A stretch of DNA of 60,762 nt from positions 1-60,762 of the forward strand of contig JAGBNH010000011.1 of assembly GCA_017634475.1 (NCBI GenBank), written 5' to 3'. How positions within the stretch are numbered: the first letter of the stretch is position 1; each line of letters opens with the position of its first letter. The position numbers were made by a program, and so were the translations under genes. The DNA is from Eubacterium sp. (GTDB taxonomy: Bacteria > Bacillota > Clostridia > Lachnospirales > Lachnospiraceae). The notes under the pieces were generated by a model, which worked only from the letters and a program-made list of their open reading frames with translations, had not been told where the DNA came from and ran no database searches. Positions 17,093 through 25,040 of this stretch are shown here, one piece after another.

Positions 17093-17121
17093 TTGAATAC
17101 ATGCCAAAAAACCTTTAGAAT
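17093..17121 (+). promoter_or_regulatory. Predicted promoter of the RsbW-like gene
   Basis: TTGAAT (17093-17098) and TAGAAT (17116-17121) are 17 bp apart. Transcription would begin near 17128, which argues against any start codon upstream of that point. Confidence 0.6.
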
Positions 17122-17179
17122 GAGTATGGGTCAGGTGACGGATGGAGACCGAGAAAATGGACTGGGGGTGATCAGGAGC

Positions 17180-17653
17180 GTGTGTGATACAGAGAATAAC
17201 AGTTCCGCCAAGAGGGAACTGAAAAGCATTACCGTGGATGCAGTCATCGCAAATGTTGCAAAGGTTACCGACTTTGTGAATGAGGAACTGGAGATGCTGG
17301 GCTGCTCCATGAAAGCACAGATGCAGATCGATGTTGCCATCGACGAGCTCTTCGGAAATATTGCGAATTACGCATACCATCCCGAGGTTGGCAAGGCCAC
17401 CGTCGAGATCAGGTCCGAGAAGTGTACCGCTGAGGCCGGGGATCCGGAAGAGGTGACACAGGTACTCATTACCTTTACCGATCACGGCGTGCCGTACAAT
17501 CCGCTGGAGAAAGAGGATCCGGACGTTACGCTCAGCGCTGACAAGCGTCAGATCGGTGGACTTGGTATCTTCCTGGTGAAGAAGACCATGGATGACATCG
17601 AGTACGAATACAAGGATGGCAAGAACATCCTGACCATCAAGAAAAGCATTTAA
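17180..17653 (+). CDS. RsbW/SpoIIAB-like anti-sigma kinase (HATPase_c)
   Basis: This 157-residue protein is a GHKL-fold serine kinase that in known switches binds a sigma factor or phosphorylates a STAS partner. The N-box is IDVAIDELFGNIANYAY, the G1 box FTDHGVPYNP, and the G2-like region QIGGLGIFLVKKTMDDIEYEY. GTG 17180 is chosen because GGGGGTGATC (17164-17173) matches the anti-Shine-Dalgarno sequence 6 bp ahead, and because a promoter lies at 17093-17121. The next gene encodes the STAS partner. No sigma factor gene adjoins, so the pair may control another target. Confidence 0.85.
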   Translation: MCDTENNSSAKRELKSITVDAVIANVAKVTDFVNEELEMLGCSMKAQMQIDVAIDELFGNIANYAYHPEVGKATVEIRSEKCTAEAGDPEEVTQVLITFTDHGVPYNPLEKEDPDVTLSADKRQIGGLGIFLVKKTMDDIEYEYKDGKNILTIKKSI

Positions 17654-17709
17654 TCATCAAGCATTGAAATAAGCACTAATACACTTTGAAAGTGAAGGAG
17701 GAAACTAAG

Positions 17710-18006
17710 ATGACGATCAACAAGACACAGGAAGCCGGCAAACTCACCGTTGCACTTGAGGGAAGACTGGATACGACCACCGCACCCGAGCTTGAGGCCG
17801 ATCTTAAGGCATCTCTGGATAATGTAACTGAGCTTGTAGTGGACATGGAGAAGCTGGATTACATCTCATCTGCAGGACTTCGTGTTCTTCTCTGGGCACA
17901 GAAGACCATGAACAAGAAGGGATCCATGGTGGTTAAGAATGTAAGCGAGGTTGTAAACGAGGTATTTGAAGTTACCGGATTTGCAGATATCCTTACCATC
18001 GAGTAA
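17710..18006 (+). CDS. STAS-domain anti-sigma factor antagonist
   Basis: This 98-residue protein is of the SpoIIAA/RsbV type. The phosphorylation region is LDYISSAGLRVLLWAQK, with two adjacent serines at the usual site. GRLDTTTAPELEADLK is also characteristic. Phosphorylation by the upstream kinase would switch it off. ATG 17710 follows GAAGGAGG (17694-17701). It is cotranscribed with the kinase and followed by a terminator. Confidence 0.92.
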   Translation: MTINKTQEAGKLTVALEGRLDTTTAPELEADLKASLDNVTELVVDMEKLDYISSAGLRVLLWAQKTMNKKGSMVVKNVSEVVNEVFEVTGFADILTIE

Positions 18007-18077
18007 TCCCAATGGAGATCATATCCCGGCTTAGATCCTGCGATCTGATCAATCAGATGGAAATATAACGAAGATCT

Positions 18078-18125
18078 ACCCCCGACATTCCGGTGCATGA
18101 CCGATATGCCGGGGGTAAATTTTCT
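18078..18125 (+). terminator. Terminator after the RsbW/STAS pair
   Basis: An 11-bp stem (ACCCCCGACAT 18078-18088 / ATGCCGGGGGT 18106-18116) is followed by AAATTTTCT. The T-tract is short but the stem is strong. Confidence 0.7.
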
Positions 18126-18126
18126 C

Positions 18127-18155
18127 TTGCCGAAAATTGTGGCGTCTTGTATAAT
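18127..18155 (+). promoter_or_regulatory. Predicted promoter of the first degV gene
   Basis: TTGCCG (18127-18132) and TATAAT (18150-18155) are 17 bp apart. They give a leader of about 90 nt with a small GGGG-TTCGT-CCCC hairpin before the ATG at 18253. I do not recognise the leader as a known riboswitch. Confidence 0.6.
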
Positions 18156-18252
18156 CTGATGGGCGGCACTTGTTGCGGACCGATCGGCATACTGCAACAT
18201 GGGACCGGGGTTCGTCCCCTGCCTGTCCATAACAACCGGTGAGGGGTAAAGA

Positions 18253-19158
18253 ATGAGAGAATTCACATTAATTACAGATGTTAACACGGATGTGCATCCG
18301 GCGTATGCGGAAAAGGAAGGGATCCTGATCCTTCCCCAGTATTATTACTTTGAGGGGGACGAGGTGATCTACGGAGATGAGCTTCTGCTGGATGAGGAGA
18401 CATTTTATAAAAGACTGGCAGCAGGAGAAACGGCAAAATCCTCCGGAGTAAATCCCGATCGTGCCCGCCGTACATTTGAAGAGGAGCTGAAAAAGGGCAA
18501 AGATATCCTGGCCATCATCTGTTCCTCAGGGTTGTCCATGAGTTATAACACCTGCCACAGAGTGGCTGAGGAGCTGATGGAGCAGTATCCCGGCTCCAGG
18601 ATCATCGTTATGGATTCGCTGAATGAATCCGGCGGTGCGGGGCTTATGCTGTATATGGCAAGGGATCTGCAGAAGGAAGGAAAGTCCATGGAGGAGATCC
18701 GGGACCGGATCGAAGCTGTGAAAATGAATTTCCAGGCCATGTTTATCGTGGACGATCTGAAGTATCTTGTCCGGGGCGGCCGGCTTTCGGCCTTCAGCGG
18801 CGCATTTGGAACACTGCTGGATATCAAGCCCATCCTGCACCTGGAGGACGGAAAGATCCTCCCGCTGAAGAAGGTCCGCACCAGAAAGCGGGCGATCAAT
18901 GAGCTCCTGCGGATCGCCAGGGAGATGGACCCGGATCCCAGATATATGTATGTGGTACATACCTTTAATGAGCCCTCCGCACAGGAGCTGGCAGACCGGG
19001 TAGAATCCGAGATGGGGATCAAGGTAGACCGGCAGTACAAGCTGGGGAGCATCAACAATACCATCGGTGCCCACACGGGGCCCAATGCTCTGGGCTTCGG
19101 TTTCCTGGCCAGAAAGGGGCTGGATCCGGCACTGCTGGGAGATGACAAGGAAGAATAA
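18253..19158 (+). CDS. DegV-family fatty-acid-binding protein
   Basis: This 301-residue cytosolic protein has the two-domain DegV fold, which in related FakB proteins presents a fatty acid to a kinase. Family marks are a TDVNTDV start, AKSSGVNPDR in the place of the usual TSQPS motif, ICSSGLSMSYN, VDDLKYLVRGGRLSAFSGAFGTLLDIKPILHLEDGKI and a C-terminal IGAHTGPNALGFGF. RBS GTGAGGGG precedes the ATG. A second DegV gene lies at 29606. The lipid ligand is unknown. Confidence 0.92.
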   Translation: MREFTLITDVNTDVHPAYAEKEGILILPQYYYFEGDEVIYGDELLLDEETFYKRLAAGETAKSSGVNPDRARRTFEEELKKGKDILAIICSSGLSMSYNTCHRVAEELMEQYPGSRIIVMDSLNESGGAGLMLYMARDLQKEGKSMEEIRDRIEAVKMNFQAMFIVDDLKYLVRGGRLSAFSGAFGTLLDIKPILHLEDGKILPLKKVRTRKRAINELLRIAREMDPDPRYMYVVHTFNEPSAQELADRVESEMGIKVDRQYKLGSINNTIGAHTGPNALGFGFLARKGLDPALLGDDKEE

Positions 19159-19167
19159 ACAACATTT

Positions 19168-19207
19168 CCGGCTGTCAGGTTTTGAATCTGACAGCCGGAT
19201 TATTTTT
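19168..19207. terminator. Terminator between convergent degV and DMT transporter genes
   Basis: The 11-bp perfect stem CCGGCTGTCAG (19168-19178) / CTGACAGCCGG (19188-19198) is followed by ATTATTTTTCT on the + strand. It overlaps the end of the opposing gene's region and may serve both directions. Confidence 0.85.
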
Positions 19208-20138
19208 CTCCGGGGGTTTTGGCCTTTCGTTTCCCCGGAAGCTTTGCCTCGGCGATGATCACCGCAAGGAACATGAGTCCGCAGCCAAAGAGCTCCCTGG
19301 AGGTCATGCTTTCCTTCAGGATGATCCAACCGGAAAGGGCACCGAATACGCTTTCCAGACACATGATCAGGCTGGCTACGGAGGGGGAGAGTCCCTTCTG
19401 GCCGATGACCTGGGCGGTAAAGGCTACGCCGTTGCTGAGGATGCCGGCATAGAGAATGGCCGGCAGGGCGGTGAGAATGTCCGCCATATGCGGTTCCTCA
19501 AAGAGGAACATGCTGATGGTGCCGAAAATGAATTCAAAGAAGAACATCCAGCAGGACAGCTTCAGGGCGTCTACCCGGTCGCTGTAATGATTTACCGCCA
19601 TGATCTGCAGGGCGAAGAGCACTGCACAGAGCATCACAAGGGAATCGCCGACGGCAAGGGTAAACCCGTCCTTGATGCACAGCAGGTAGAGACCGGTCAC
19701 GCTGAACAGCACGGCGATCCACACCCGGGCATGGGGTTTCTTTCGGATGAACAGGGAGAATATGGGCACCAGCACCACATAGAGGGTGGTGATGAAGCTT
19801 GCTTTGGAGGCAGTGGTATAGGCGATCCCCATCTGTTGGGTGGAGCTTGCCGCGAAAAGAAGAAAACCGGAGATGAGACCGGCCCGAAGATGGAGGCTGG
19901 TTTTTTTTTGCTCCGGGGTAAAGCTCCCGGGATCGGCTGCCCGTTCCTTTTTATTACGGAACAGGATAAAGGGCAGCAGGAACAGGGTGCCGATGATGCT
20001 CCTGCCGGACAGGAAGGTGAAGGCGGAAACCGATCTGGCCCCGATGCTCTGGGCCACAAAGGTGGTGCCCCAGAAGAAGGCTGCAACAAAAAGCGCAGCG
20101 GTGGAAATGGCTTTGGATGGTTTCTTTTCAGCGGACAT
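19200..20138 (-). CDS. EamA/DMT-family transporter
   Basis: This 312-residue membrane protein has ten predicted helices in two EamA repeats. The first holds AALFVAAFFWGTTFVAQ and FLSGRSIIGTLFLLPFIL; the second ends with SPSVASLIMCLESVFGALSGWIILKESMTSRELFGCGLMFLAVIIAE. Members export or import small metabolites, and the substrate is not evident. The start at 20138 (MSAEKK) is preferred because GGGAG lies about 8 bp before it; the reading from 20168 lacks a ribosome binding site. It is one of the few minus-strand genes. Confidence 0.9.
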   Translation of the reverse strand: MSAEKKPSKAISTAALFVAAFFWGTTFVAQSIGARSVSAFTFLSGRSIIGTLFLLPFILFRNKKERAADPGSFTPEQKKTSLHLRAGLISGFLLFAASSTQQMGIAYTTASKASFITTLYVVLVPIFSLFIRKKPHARVWIAVLFSVTGLYLLCIKDGFTLAVGDSLVMLCAVLFALQIMAVNHYSDRVDALKLSCWMFFFEFIFGTISMFLFEEPHMADILTALPAILYAGILSNGVAFTAQVIGQKGLSPSVASLIMCLESVFGALSGWIILKESMTSRELFGCGLMFLAVIIAEAKLPGKRKAKTPGEK

Positions 20139-20172
20139 GACGGATTCTCCCGGATAAAAAAATAACAATGGG

Positions 20173-20201
20173 ATTATAGCGCAGAAAAACTATTTTGAAA
20201 A
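20173..20201 (-). promoter_or_regulatory. Possible promoter of the DMT transporter gene
   Basis: On the minus strand TATAAT (20178-20173) lies 17 bp after TTTTCA (20201-20196), a weak -35. Confidence 0.45.
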
Positions 20202-20319
20202 CTTAAATTTTTGGGGTATTTTTTCAGCTTTGTTTCAGATTGACGGGTTAATCTTACGTCAGTAACATGAAAGGAAGAGAAAAGAACTTCCGAAGGGCCA
20301 TAGAAATGAGGTGAGCCGG

Positions 20320-21096
20320 ATGAGCAAAGCATATCAGGAAGTATTTAAGCGAACAGAGATTAAATACCTTCTTTCAGAGGAACAATATAAGGCGCTGAGG
20401 CAGAGGCTTTCAGGCATTGCTGCTGCAGACGCTTACGGGGAAACGGATATCCTGAACATTTATTATGACACGCCGGATTTCCGACTGATCCGGACTTCTC
20501 TGGAGAAGCCCGTGTATAAAGAGAAGCTGAGACTGAGGACCTATGGAACCCCCAGGGACAATGCATCGACTTCCTTTATCGAGATCAAAAAGAAATATAA
20601 AGGCGTTGTTTATAAGCGGCGGATCGATGCACCCTACGGTGCGGCAAAGCGGTACCTGAACAACGAAAGCGATCTGTCGGATCAGTCGCAGATCAAGAAG
20701 GAGATCGATGCCATGAAGTCGCTTTACACGGGACTTGGGCCGGCGATGGCCATATCCTATCGGCGGATCGCCATGGCGGGGATCGAGGATCCGAATCTTC
20801 GCATCACATTTGACCGGAATATCCGCTGGCGTACAGAGGATCTGGACCTCTTTGCAGGACCGAAGGGAGAGGAGCTCCTTCTTCCCGGACAGCATCTGAT
20901 GGAAGTGAAGATCGCCAACGCCTTTCCCATGGAGCTGGCAAGGATCTTCAGTGAACTGGGGATATTCCCCGCATCCTTCTCCAAGTACGGCAGAGGATAT
21001 GAAGTAATGGCCGCAAGGGCGTTTTCCCATGACATTTGTATGAATACTGACAATTATACCCTCGAATGGAAGAAAGGGGAGGTGGCTTATGCTTAA
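20320..21096 (+). CDS. VTC-domain protein (polyphosphate polymerase-like)
   Basis: This 258-residue protein has the tunnel-fold VTC domain. It shows FKRTEIKYLLSEEQY at the start, then YYDTPDFRLIRTS, KLRLRTYG, FIEIKKKYKGVVYKRR and a final EVKIANAFPMELARIFSELGI. The Lys/Arg/Glu residues that line the NTP site in yeast Vtc4 are represented. ATG 20320 is chosen with GAGGTG (20311 region) as ribosome binding site. The stop overlaps the DUF4956 gene by 8 bp. The VTC-DUF4956 pair is widespread in Clostridia, often with a CotH gene, which is absent here. Polyphosphate synthesis is possible but unproven for this bacterial group. Confidence 0.87.
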   Translation: MSKAYQEVFKRTEIKYLLSEEQYKALRQRLSGIAAADAYGETDILNIYYDTPDFRLIRTSLEKPVYKEKLRLRTYGTPRDNASTSFIEIKKKYKGVVYKRRIDAPYGAAKRYLNNESDLSDQSQIKKEIDAMKSLYTGLGPAMAISYRRIAMAGIEDPNLRITFDRNIRWRTEDLDLFAGPKGEELLLPGQHLMEVKIANAFPMELARIFSELGIFPASFSKYGRGYEVMAARAFSHDICMNTDNYTLEWKKGEVAYA

Positions 21097-21772
21097 CAGT
21101 TATATCTTTGAATCCATTTTTACGACAACATCTATTACGGGGCAGAATTTCCTTTATGCCACCATCGCCTCTATTCTCTGCGGGCTGTTCATCGCCTGTC
21201 TCTACAGGATCAGGAATAAGCCCTCCAAGAGCCTTCTGGTGACCGTTGTAGTCCTTCCGGCCGCCGTACAGATGGTGATCATGCTGGTAAACGGCAACCT
21301 GGGTGCAGGCGTTGCCGTGGCCGGAGCCTTCAGTCTTGTTCGTTTCCGTTCCGCGCCGGGCAAGGGGCAGGAGATCGCAGTGATCTTCGAAGCCATGGCC
21401 GTAGGTCTGGCAACCGGTATGGGTTATATCGGCATCGCAGCCATCTTCACTGCAGTGATCTCCGCGCTGATCCTGGTGCTGAATCTCACCGGCTTCGGCG
21501 GACGGAGCGAAGGCGAACGCGTGCTGAAGATCATGGTCCCAGAGAATCTGGACTTTGAAGGAAGGTTCGACGGCATATTCGAAAAATACCTGACCGGTTA
21601 TCATATCGATGAGGTGAAGACCGCCAATATGGGCAGTCTGTATAAGATCAGCTATCTGGTGCAGTTTAAGCCGGGAGCGTCCGTAAAGGCGCTGATGGAC
21701 GAGCTTCGTACCGGCAACGGGAATCTGGAGATCTCCGTATCCCGTCCCGTAACACAGCAGGATGAGCTGTAA
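21089..21772 (+). CDS. DUF4956 membrane protein
   Basis: This 227-residue protein has about four helices in residues 15-150 (FLYATIASILCGLFIACLY; LLVTVVVLPAAVQMVIMLV; IAVIFEAMAVGLATGMGYI; FTAVISALILVLNLTG) and a short conserved loop GAFSLVRFRSAPGKGQEI. A C-terminal ferredoxin-like cytosolic domain follows. It overlaps the VTC gene, with GGGGAGG before the ATG, so the two are translationally coupled and likely act together at the membrane. Confidence 0.87.
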   Translation: MLNSYIFESIFTTTSITGQNFLYATIASILCGLFIACLYRIRNKPSKSLLVTVVVLPAAVQMVIMLVNGNLGAGVAVAGAFSLVRFRSAPGKGQEIAVIFEAMAVGLATGMGYIGIAAIFTAVISALILVLNLTGFGGRSEGERVLKIMVPENLDFEGRFDGIFEKYLTGYHIDEVKTANMGSLYKISYLVQFKPGASVKALMDELRTGNGNLEISVSRPVTQQDEL

Positions 21773-21827
21773 AAAATCAGTTTTCTTCATTACCCCCCCT
21801 ATATACTTCTCTATTCCATCCTTTACC

Positions 21828-21860
21828 GAGCCGTGGTTCCCGAGACCACGGCTCATTCTA
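21828..21860 (+). terminator. Terminator after the DUF4956 gene
   Basis: A perfect 10-bp stem GAGCCGTGGT (21828-21837) / ACCACGGCTC (21845-21854) has a 7-nt loop and is followed by ATTCTATTGT. Confidence 0.75.
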
Positions 21861-21916
21861 TTGTGTGACAATCTGGAACATTCGCCCCGAGATCCTCCCG
21901 GAGAGGGGATTTCGCC

Positions 21917-21945
21917 TTGTATCTTCATGGAAATGATGGTAAAAT
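21917..21945 (+). promoter_or_regulatory. Predicted promoter of the NRPS-esterase operon
   Basis: TTGTAT (21917-21922) and TAAAAT (21940-21945) are 17 bp apart, downstream of a terminator and 72 bp before the start codon. Confidence 0.6.
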
Positions 21946-22016
21946 GGAAAAGTATTTATGGGGTGATCGAACACTGGAAAAACGATCAGATTTTTACAGA
22001 ATCAGGGAGGGTTTTT

Positions 22017-25007
22017 ATGAATTACACGATTGAGATGGTTGCGCGTTACACACAAGAAAGCCCGAATACGGCAATCCTTTTTGACGAGGCACATTCCAAG
22101 GGAATCACCTATGCTATGCTGGAAGACCTTACCGGACGGGTTTATGCGTATCTGAAGAACAACGGGATAGGAAAAGAGGATTTTGTCCTGATCAATCTGC
22201 CCCGTGGCGTACAGCCCATCATCGCCATGCTGGGCGTATGGAAGGCGGGGGCTGCATGGGCTCTGGTAGAAGATACCTATGCACCGGAGCGTATCAATTA
22301 CATCCGTCAGGATTGCGGCTGTAAATTTGAACTGAATGCGGAGACCTGGGACAAGGTTATGAATGAGACGCCGCTTACCGGATTCGAGTCGGTGGATGAT
22401 CATGATGCGGCTTATGCGATCTATACCTCAGGTACTACCGGTAATCCCAAGGGCGTACTTCATGAGTACGGCAACCTGCACAGGGCCATCGAGTCCATTA
22501 AGATCAACGGAGAGGTTCCCTTCGATGAGAAGGATCGTTTAGCACTTCTGGCCCCGATGAACTTTGTAGCGTCCGTTATCGTTATCCTGAAGTGCCTCAG
22601 CATCAGGGGCGCTAAAGTCTTTGTGGTTGGCTATTCCACCATCAAGAACCCCATGGCACTGAAGAAGTTCTTCCTGGAGAAACGTATCTCTGTTACCTTC
22701 CTGACACCGTCCTATGTACGGATGCTGGGCAATACTACGGGACCCTTCCTCCGTATGCTTTTTGTGGGTAGTGAGCCCGCGAATAATGTGTATAACAAGA
22801 AGCTGGACCTCATCAACATTTACGCCTGCTCCGAGAGCGGCTTCGCCGTTGGTGTATTTAAGATCGACAAGAGCTATGATACCTGTCCCGTTGGTAAGCC
22901 GGAGATCCCCATGGAGATCACGCTGCTGGACGAGGACGGAAACCCCGTCGAGGACGGAGAGATGGGTGAACTTTGCTTCGAGAATCCCTATGTACGTGGC
23001 TATATCAATCTGCCGGAGGAGTCTGCGAAGGCCTTCGTTAACGGCACCTATCATACCGGAGATCTGGCCCGTAAGGACGAGAAGGGGAATTATGTCCTCC
23101 TGGGTCGTACCGGCGATATGATCAAGATCAACGGTAACCGTATCGAGCCCGCGGAGATCGAAGCTGCAGTAAAGCAGGTTCTTGGCATATCCTGGGCAGC
23201 AGCAAGAGGCTTCGAGGAGAACGGCAAGAGTTACCTCTGCGCTTACTATACCGAAGATGTGAAGGTAGATCCGGATTACATGCGTGAGGAGATGGCGAAG
23301 CGTCTTCCTTACTACATGATCCCGGCATACTATATGAAGATCGATTCTGTGCCGCTCAAGGCCAACGGTAAAATGGACCGCAAGGCCCTTCCTCAGCCGG
23401 ATGCAAGCAGCTTCAAGTCTGAATATGTGGCACCGACCAATGAGATCGAGGAGAAGCTCTGCAACGCCATGGCCAAGGTTCTTAAAGTGGAGCAGATCGG
23501 TATCCATGACGACTTCTATGAAATGGGCGGCGACTCCCTGGGATCTATTCAGGTCATCGTTGAGAGTGGTCTGCCCGGCATGCAGGCCAGTGAGATCTTC
23601 CGCGGACGTACCCCGGAGAAGATCGCAAAGATCTATGAAGAGAATCATCAGGGAGATGACGGTGAGGATCCCGTAATAAAGAATGCGGAAGCCATGAAGA
23701 AGGAGCATCCCCTTACCGCGGAGCAGCTCTACATGGTAGATTATCAGCTCTATACGCCGAAGTCCACGATGTACAACCTGTTCTCCATGATGAAGCTGGA
23801 TAAGGATGTCTTCGATCTGGAGAAGATGGCCGATGCCATGCGGCTGGCCGTTCGGAATCATCCGGCGCTGCTCACCACATTTTCCTTTAACAAGGACGGC
23901 GATATCGTACAGAAGTACACGCCGGAGGTGGAACGTGAGATCCGGGTGGAGAAGATCAGCGAGTTCGAGTTCAACGAGGTGAAGGATACACTGGTTCAGC
24001 CCTTCAAGATCATTGACAGCCCGCTGTACCGCGTACGGATCTTTGAAACCGAAAAATGCGGATATTTCTTCTTTGATGTGCATCATACCCTGTTCGACGG
24101 CACCAGCCTTAAGGTCTTCATGGGAAATGTGGGTAAGCTCTATATGGGCATGCTCCCGGATCCGGACTTCTATTATCTGATGCTGCAGAACCGTGAGGAT
24201 GCGGTTCATACGCCGTTCTATGAGGAAAGCCGGAAGTACTTCGAGGAGGCCTATGACGGTGTGAAGTGGTCCAGCTATCCGAAGATGGATGAGGAGTCCA
24301 GAGAGAATGAGATGGGCGAAATCTTCGCAGAGCTGGGGATCGAGCAGCCGCAGATGAAGGCAGTCGAGCGGACCTATAAGATCACCAGAAATGAGTTCTT
24401 TATCTCTGTTGCGGCCATTGCCATTTCCATCTACAACAAGGAAGAGGATATCATGCTTTCCTGGATCTACAACGGCCGTGAGGATATGCAGAATATGACC
24501 ACCGTGGGACTTCTGTTCCGTGATCTGCCCATCGGTATCCGCTTCAATGACAAGATGACCCTTCGCGAGCTTTTCGCCGAGGTGCATGACCAGGTACAGA
24601 AGGGCATCGAGCACAGCTGCTATCCCTATGTGGATACCCGTAACCAGGTAGGTGAGGGTGAAGCGGCATATCTTCTGTATCAGCAGGACATCCGTGATAT
24701 GAGCGGATTGGACGGCATGCAGATCGAGACCGTGGATATCCGTCAGAATCAGGCGGCATCCCAGACGGTACTGGATATGGAGATCCTGGATGGCGAAGAT
24801 GGCCTTGTCCTTATGCTTGACTATGCGGCAAGTCGTTATCGTGATTCCAGCATGGATAATTATAAGAATCTCTTCGTCCGTACAGCACAGTCCCTGGTTA
24901 CCCATAATTCACAGAATGATGTGACCATCGGAGAGCTGAGGAAGAAGCTTACGGATAAGAAGAACTTCTTTGCGAAGATCGTATCCAGGTTCAGACGGAA
25001 AAAATAA
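22017..25007 (+). CDS. Single-module NRPS, A-T-C order
   Basis: This 996-residue enzyme adenylates an amino or aryl acid, loads it on its own carrier domain and condenses it. The adenylation domain (about 1-470) has YTSGTTGNPKG (136 on), YACSESG, YHTGDLARKDEKGNY, GRTGDMIKINGNRIEPAEIE and KANGKMDRKALP. The thiolation domain has the phosphopantetheine serine in MGGDSLGSIQ (Ser507). The condensation domain (about 560-985) keeps HHTLFDG (689-695), so it should be active. A terminal C domain with no thioesterase is unusual and implies release by condensation onto a free nucleophile or by another enzyme. ATG 22017 is preferred; the upstream reading runs through the terminator. A carboxylesterase follows 33 bp later. 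Confidence 0.9.
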   Translation: MNYTIEMVARYTQESPNTAILFDEAHSKGITYAMLEDLTGRVYAYLKNNGIGKEDFVLINLPRGVQPIIAMLGVWKAGAAWALVEDTYAPERINYIRQDCGCKFELNAETWDKVMNETPLTGFESVDDHDAAYAIYTSGTTGNPKGVLHEYGNLHRAIESIKINGEVPFDEKDRLALLAPMNFVASVIVILKCLSIRGAKVFVVGYSTIKNPMALKKFFLEKRISVTFLTPSYVRMLGNTTGPFLRMLFVGSEPANNVYNKKLDLINIYACSESGFAVGVFKIDKSYDTCPVGKPEIPMEITLLDEDGNPVEDGEMGELCFENPYVRGYINLPEESAKAFVNGTYHTGDLARKDEKGNYVLLGRTGDMIKINGNRIEPAEIEAAVKQVLGISWAAARGFEENGKSYLCAYYTEDVKVDPDYMREEMAKRLPYYMIPAYYMKIDSVPLKANGKMDRKALPQPDASSFKSEYVAPTNEIEEKLCNAMAKVLKVEQIGIHDDFYEMGGDSLGSIQVIVESGLPGMQASEIFRGRTPEKIAKIYEENHQGDDGEDPVIKNAEAMKKEHPLTAEQLYMVDYQLYTPKSTMYNLFSMMKLDKDVFDLEKMADAMRLAVRNHPALLTTFSFNKDGDIVQKYTPEVEREIRVEKISEFEFNEVKDTLVQPFKIIDSPLYRVRIFETEKCGYFFFDVHHTLFDGTSLKVFMGNVGKLYMGMLPDPDFYYLMLQNREDAVHTPFYEESRKYFEEAYDGVKWSSYPKMDEESRENEMGEIFAELGIEQPQMKAVERTYKITRNEFFISVAAIAISIYNKEEDIMLSWIYNGREDMQNMTTVGLLFRDLPIGIRFNDKMTLRELFAEVHDQVQKGIEHSCYPYVDTRNQVGEGEAAYLLYQQDIRDMSGLDGMQIETVDIRQNQAASQTVLDMEILDGEDGLVLMLDYAASRYRDSSMDNYKNLFVRTAQSLVTHNSQNDVTIGELRKKLTDKKNFFAKIVSRFRRKK

Positions 25008-25040
25008 TAATCATTTTTCCAAAAGTCAGGAGATGTTTGC

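Noticed and set aside
19182..20165. 327-residue + strand ORF opposite the DMT transporter
   Set aside because: It is an antisense shadow; the minus strand shows a clear EamA transporter with a ribosome binding site.
22539..24905. 788-residue minus-strand ORF opposite the NRPS
   Set aside because: It is a shadow of the codon-biased NRPS frame and has no recognisable domain.
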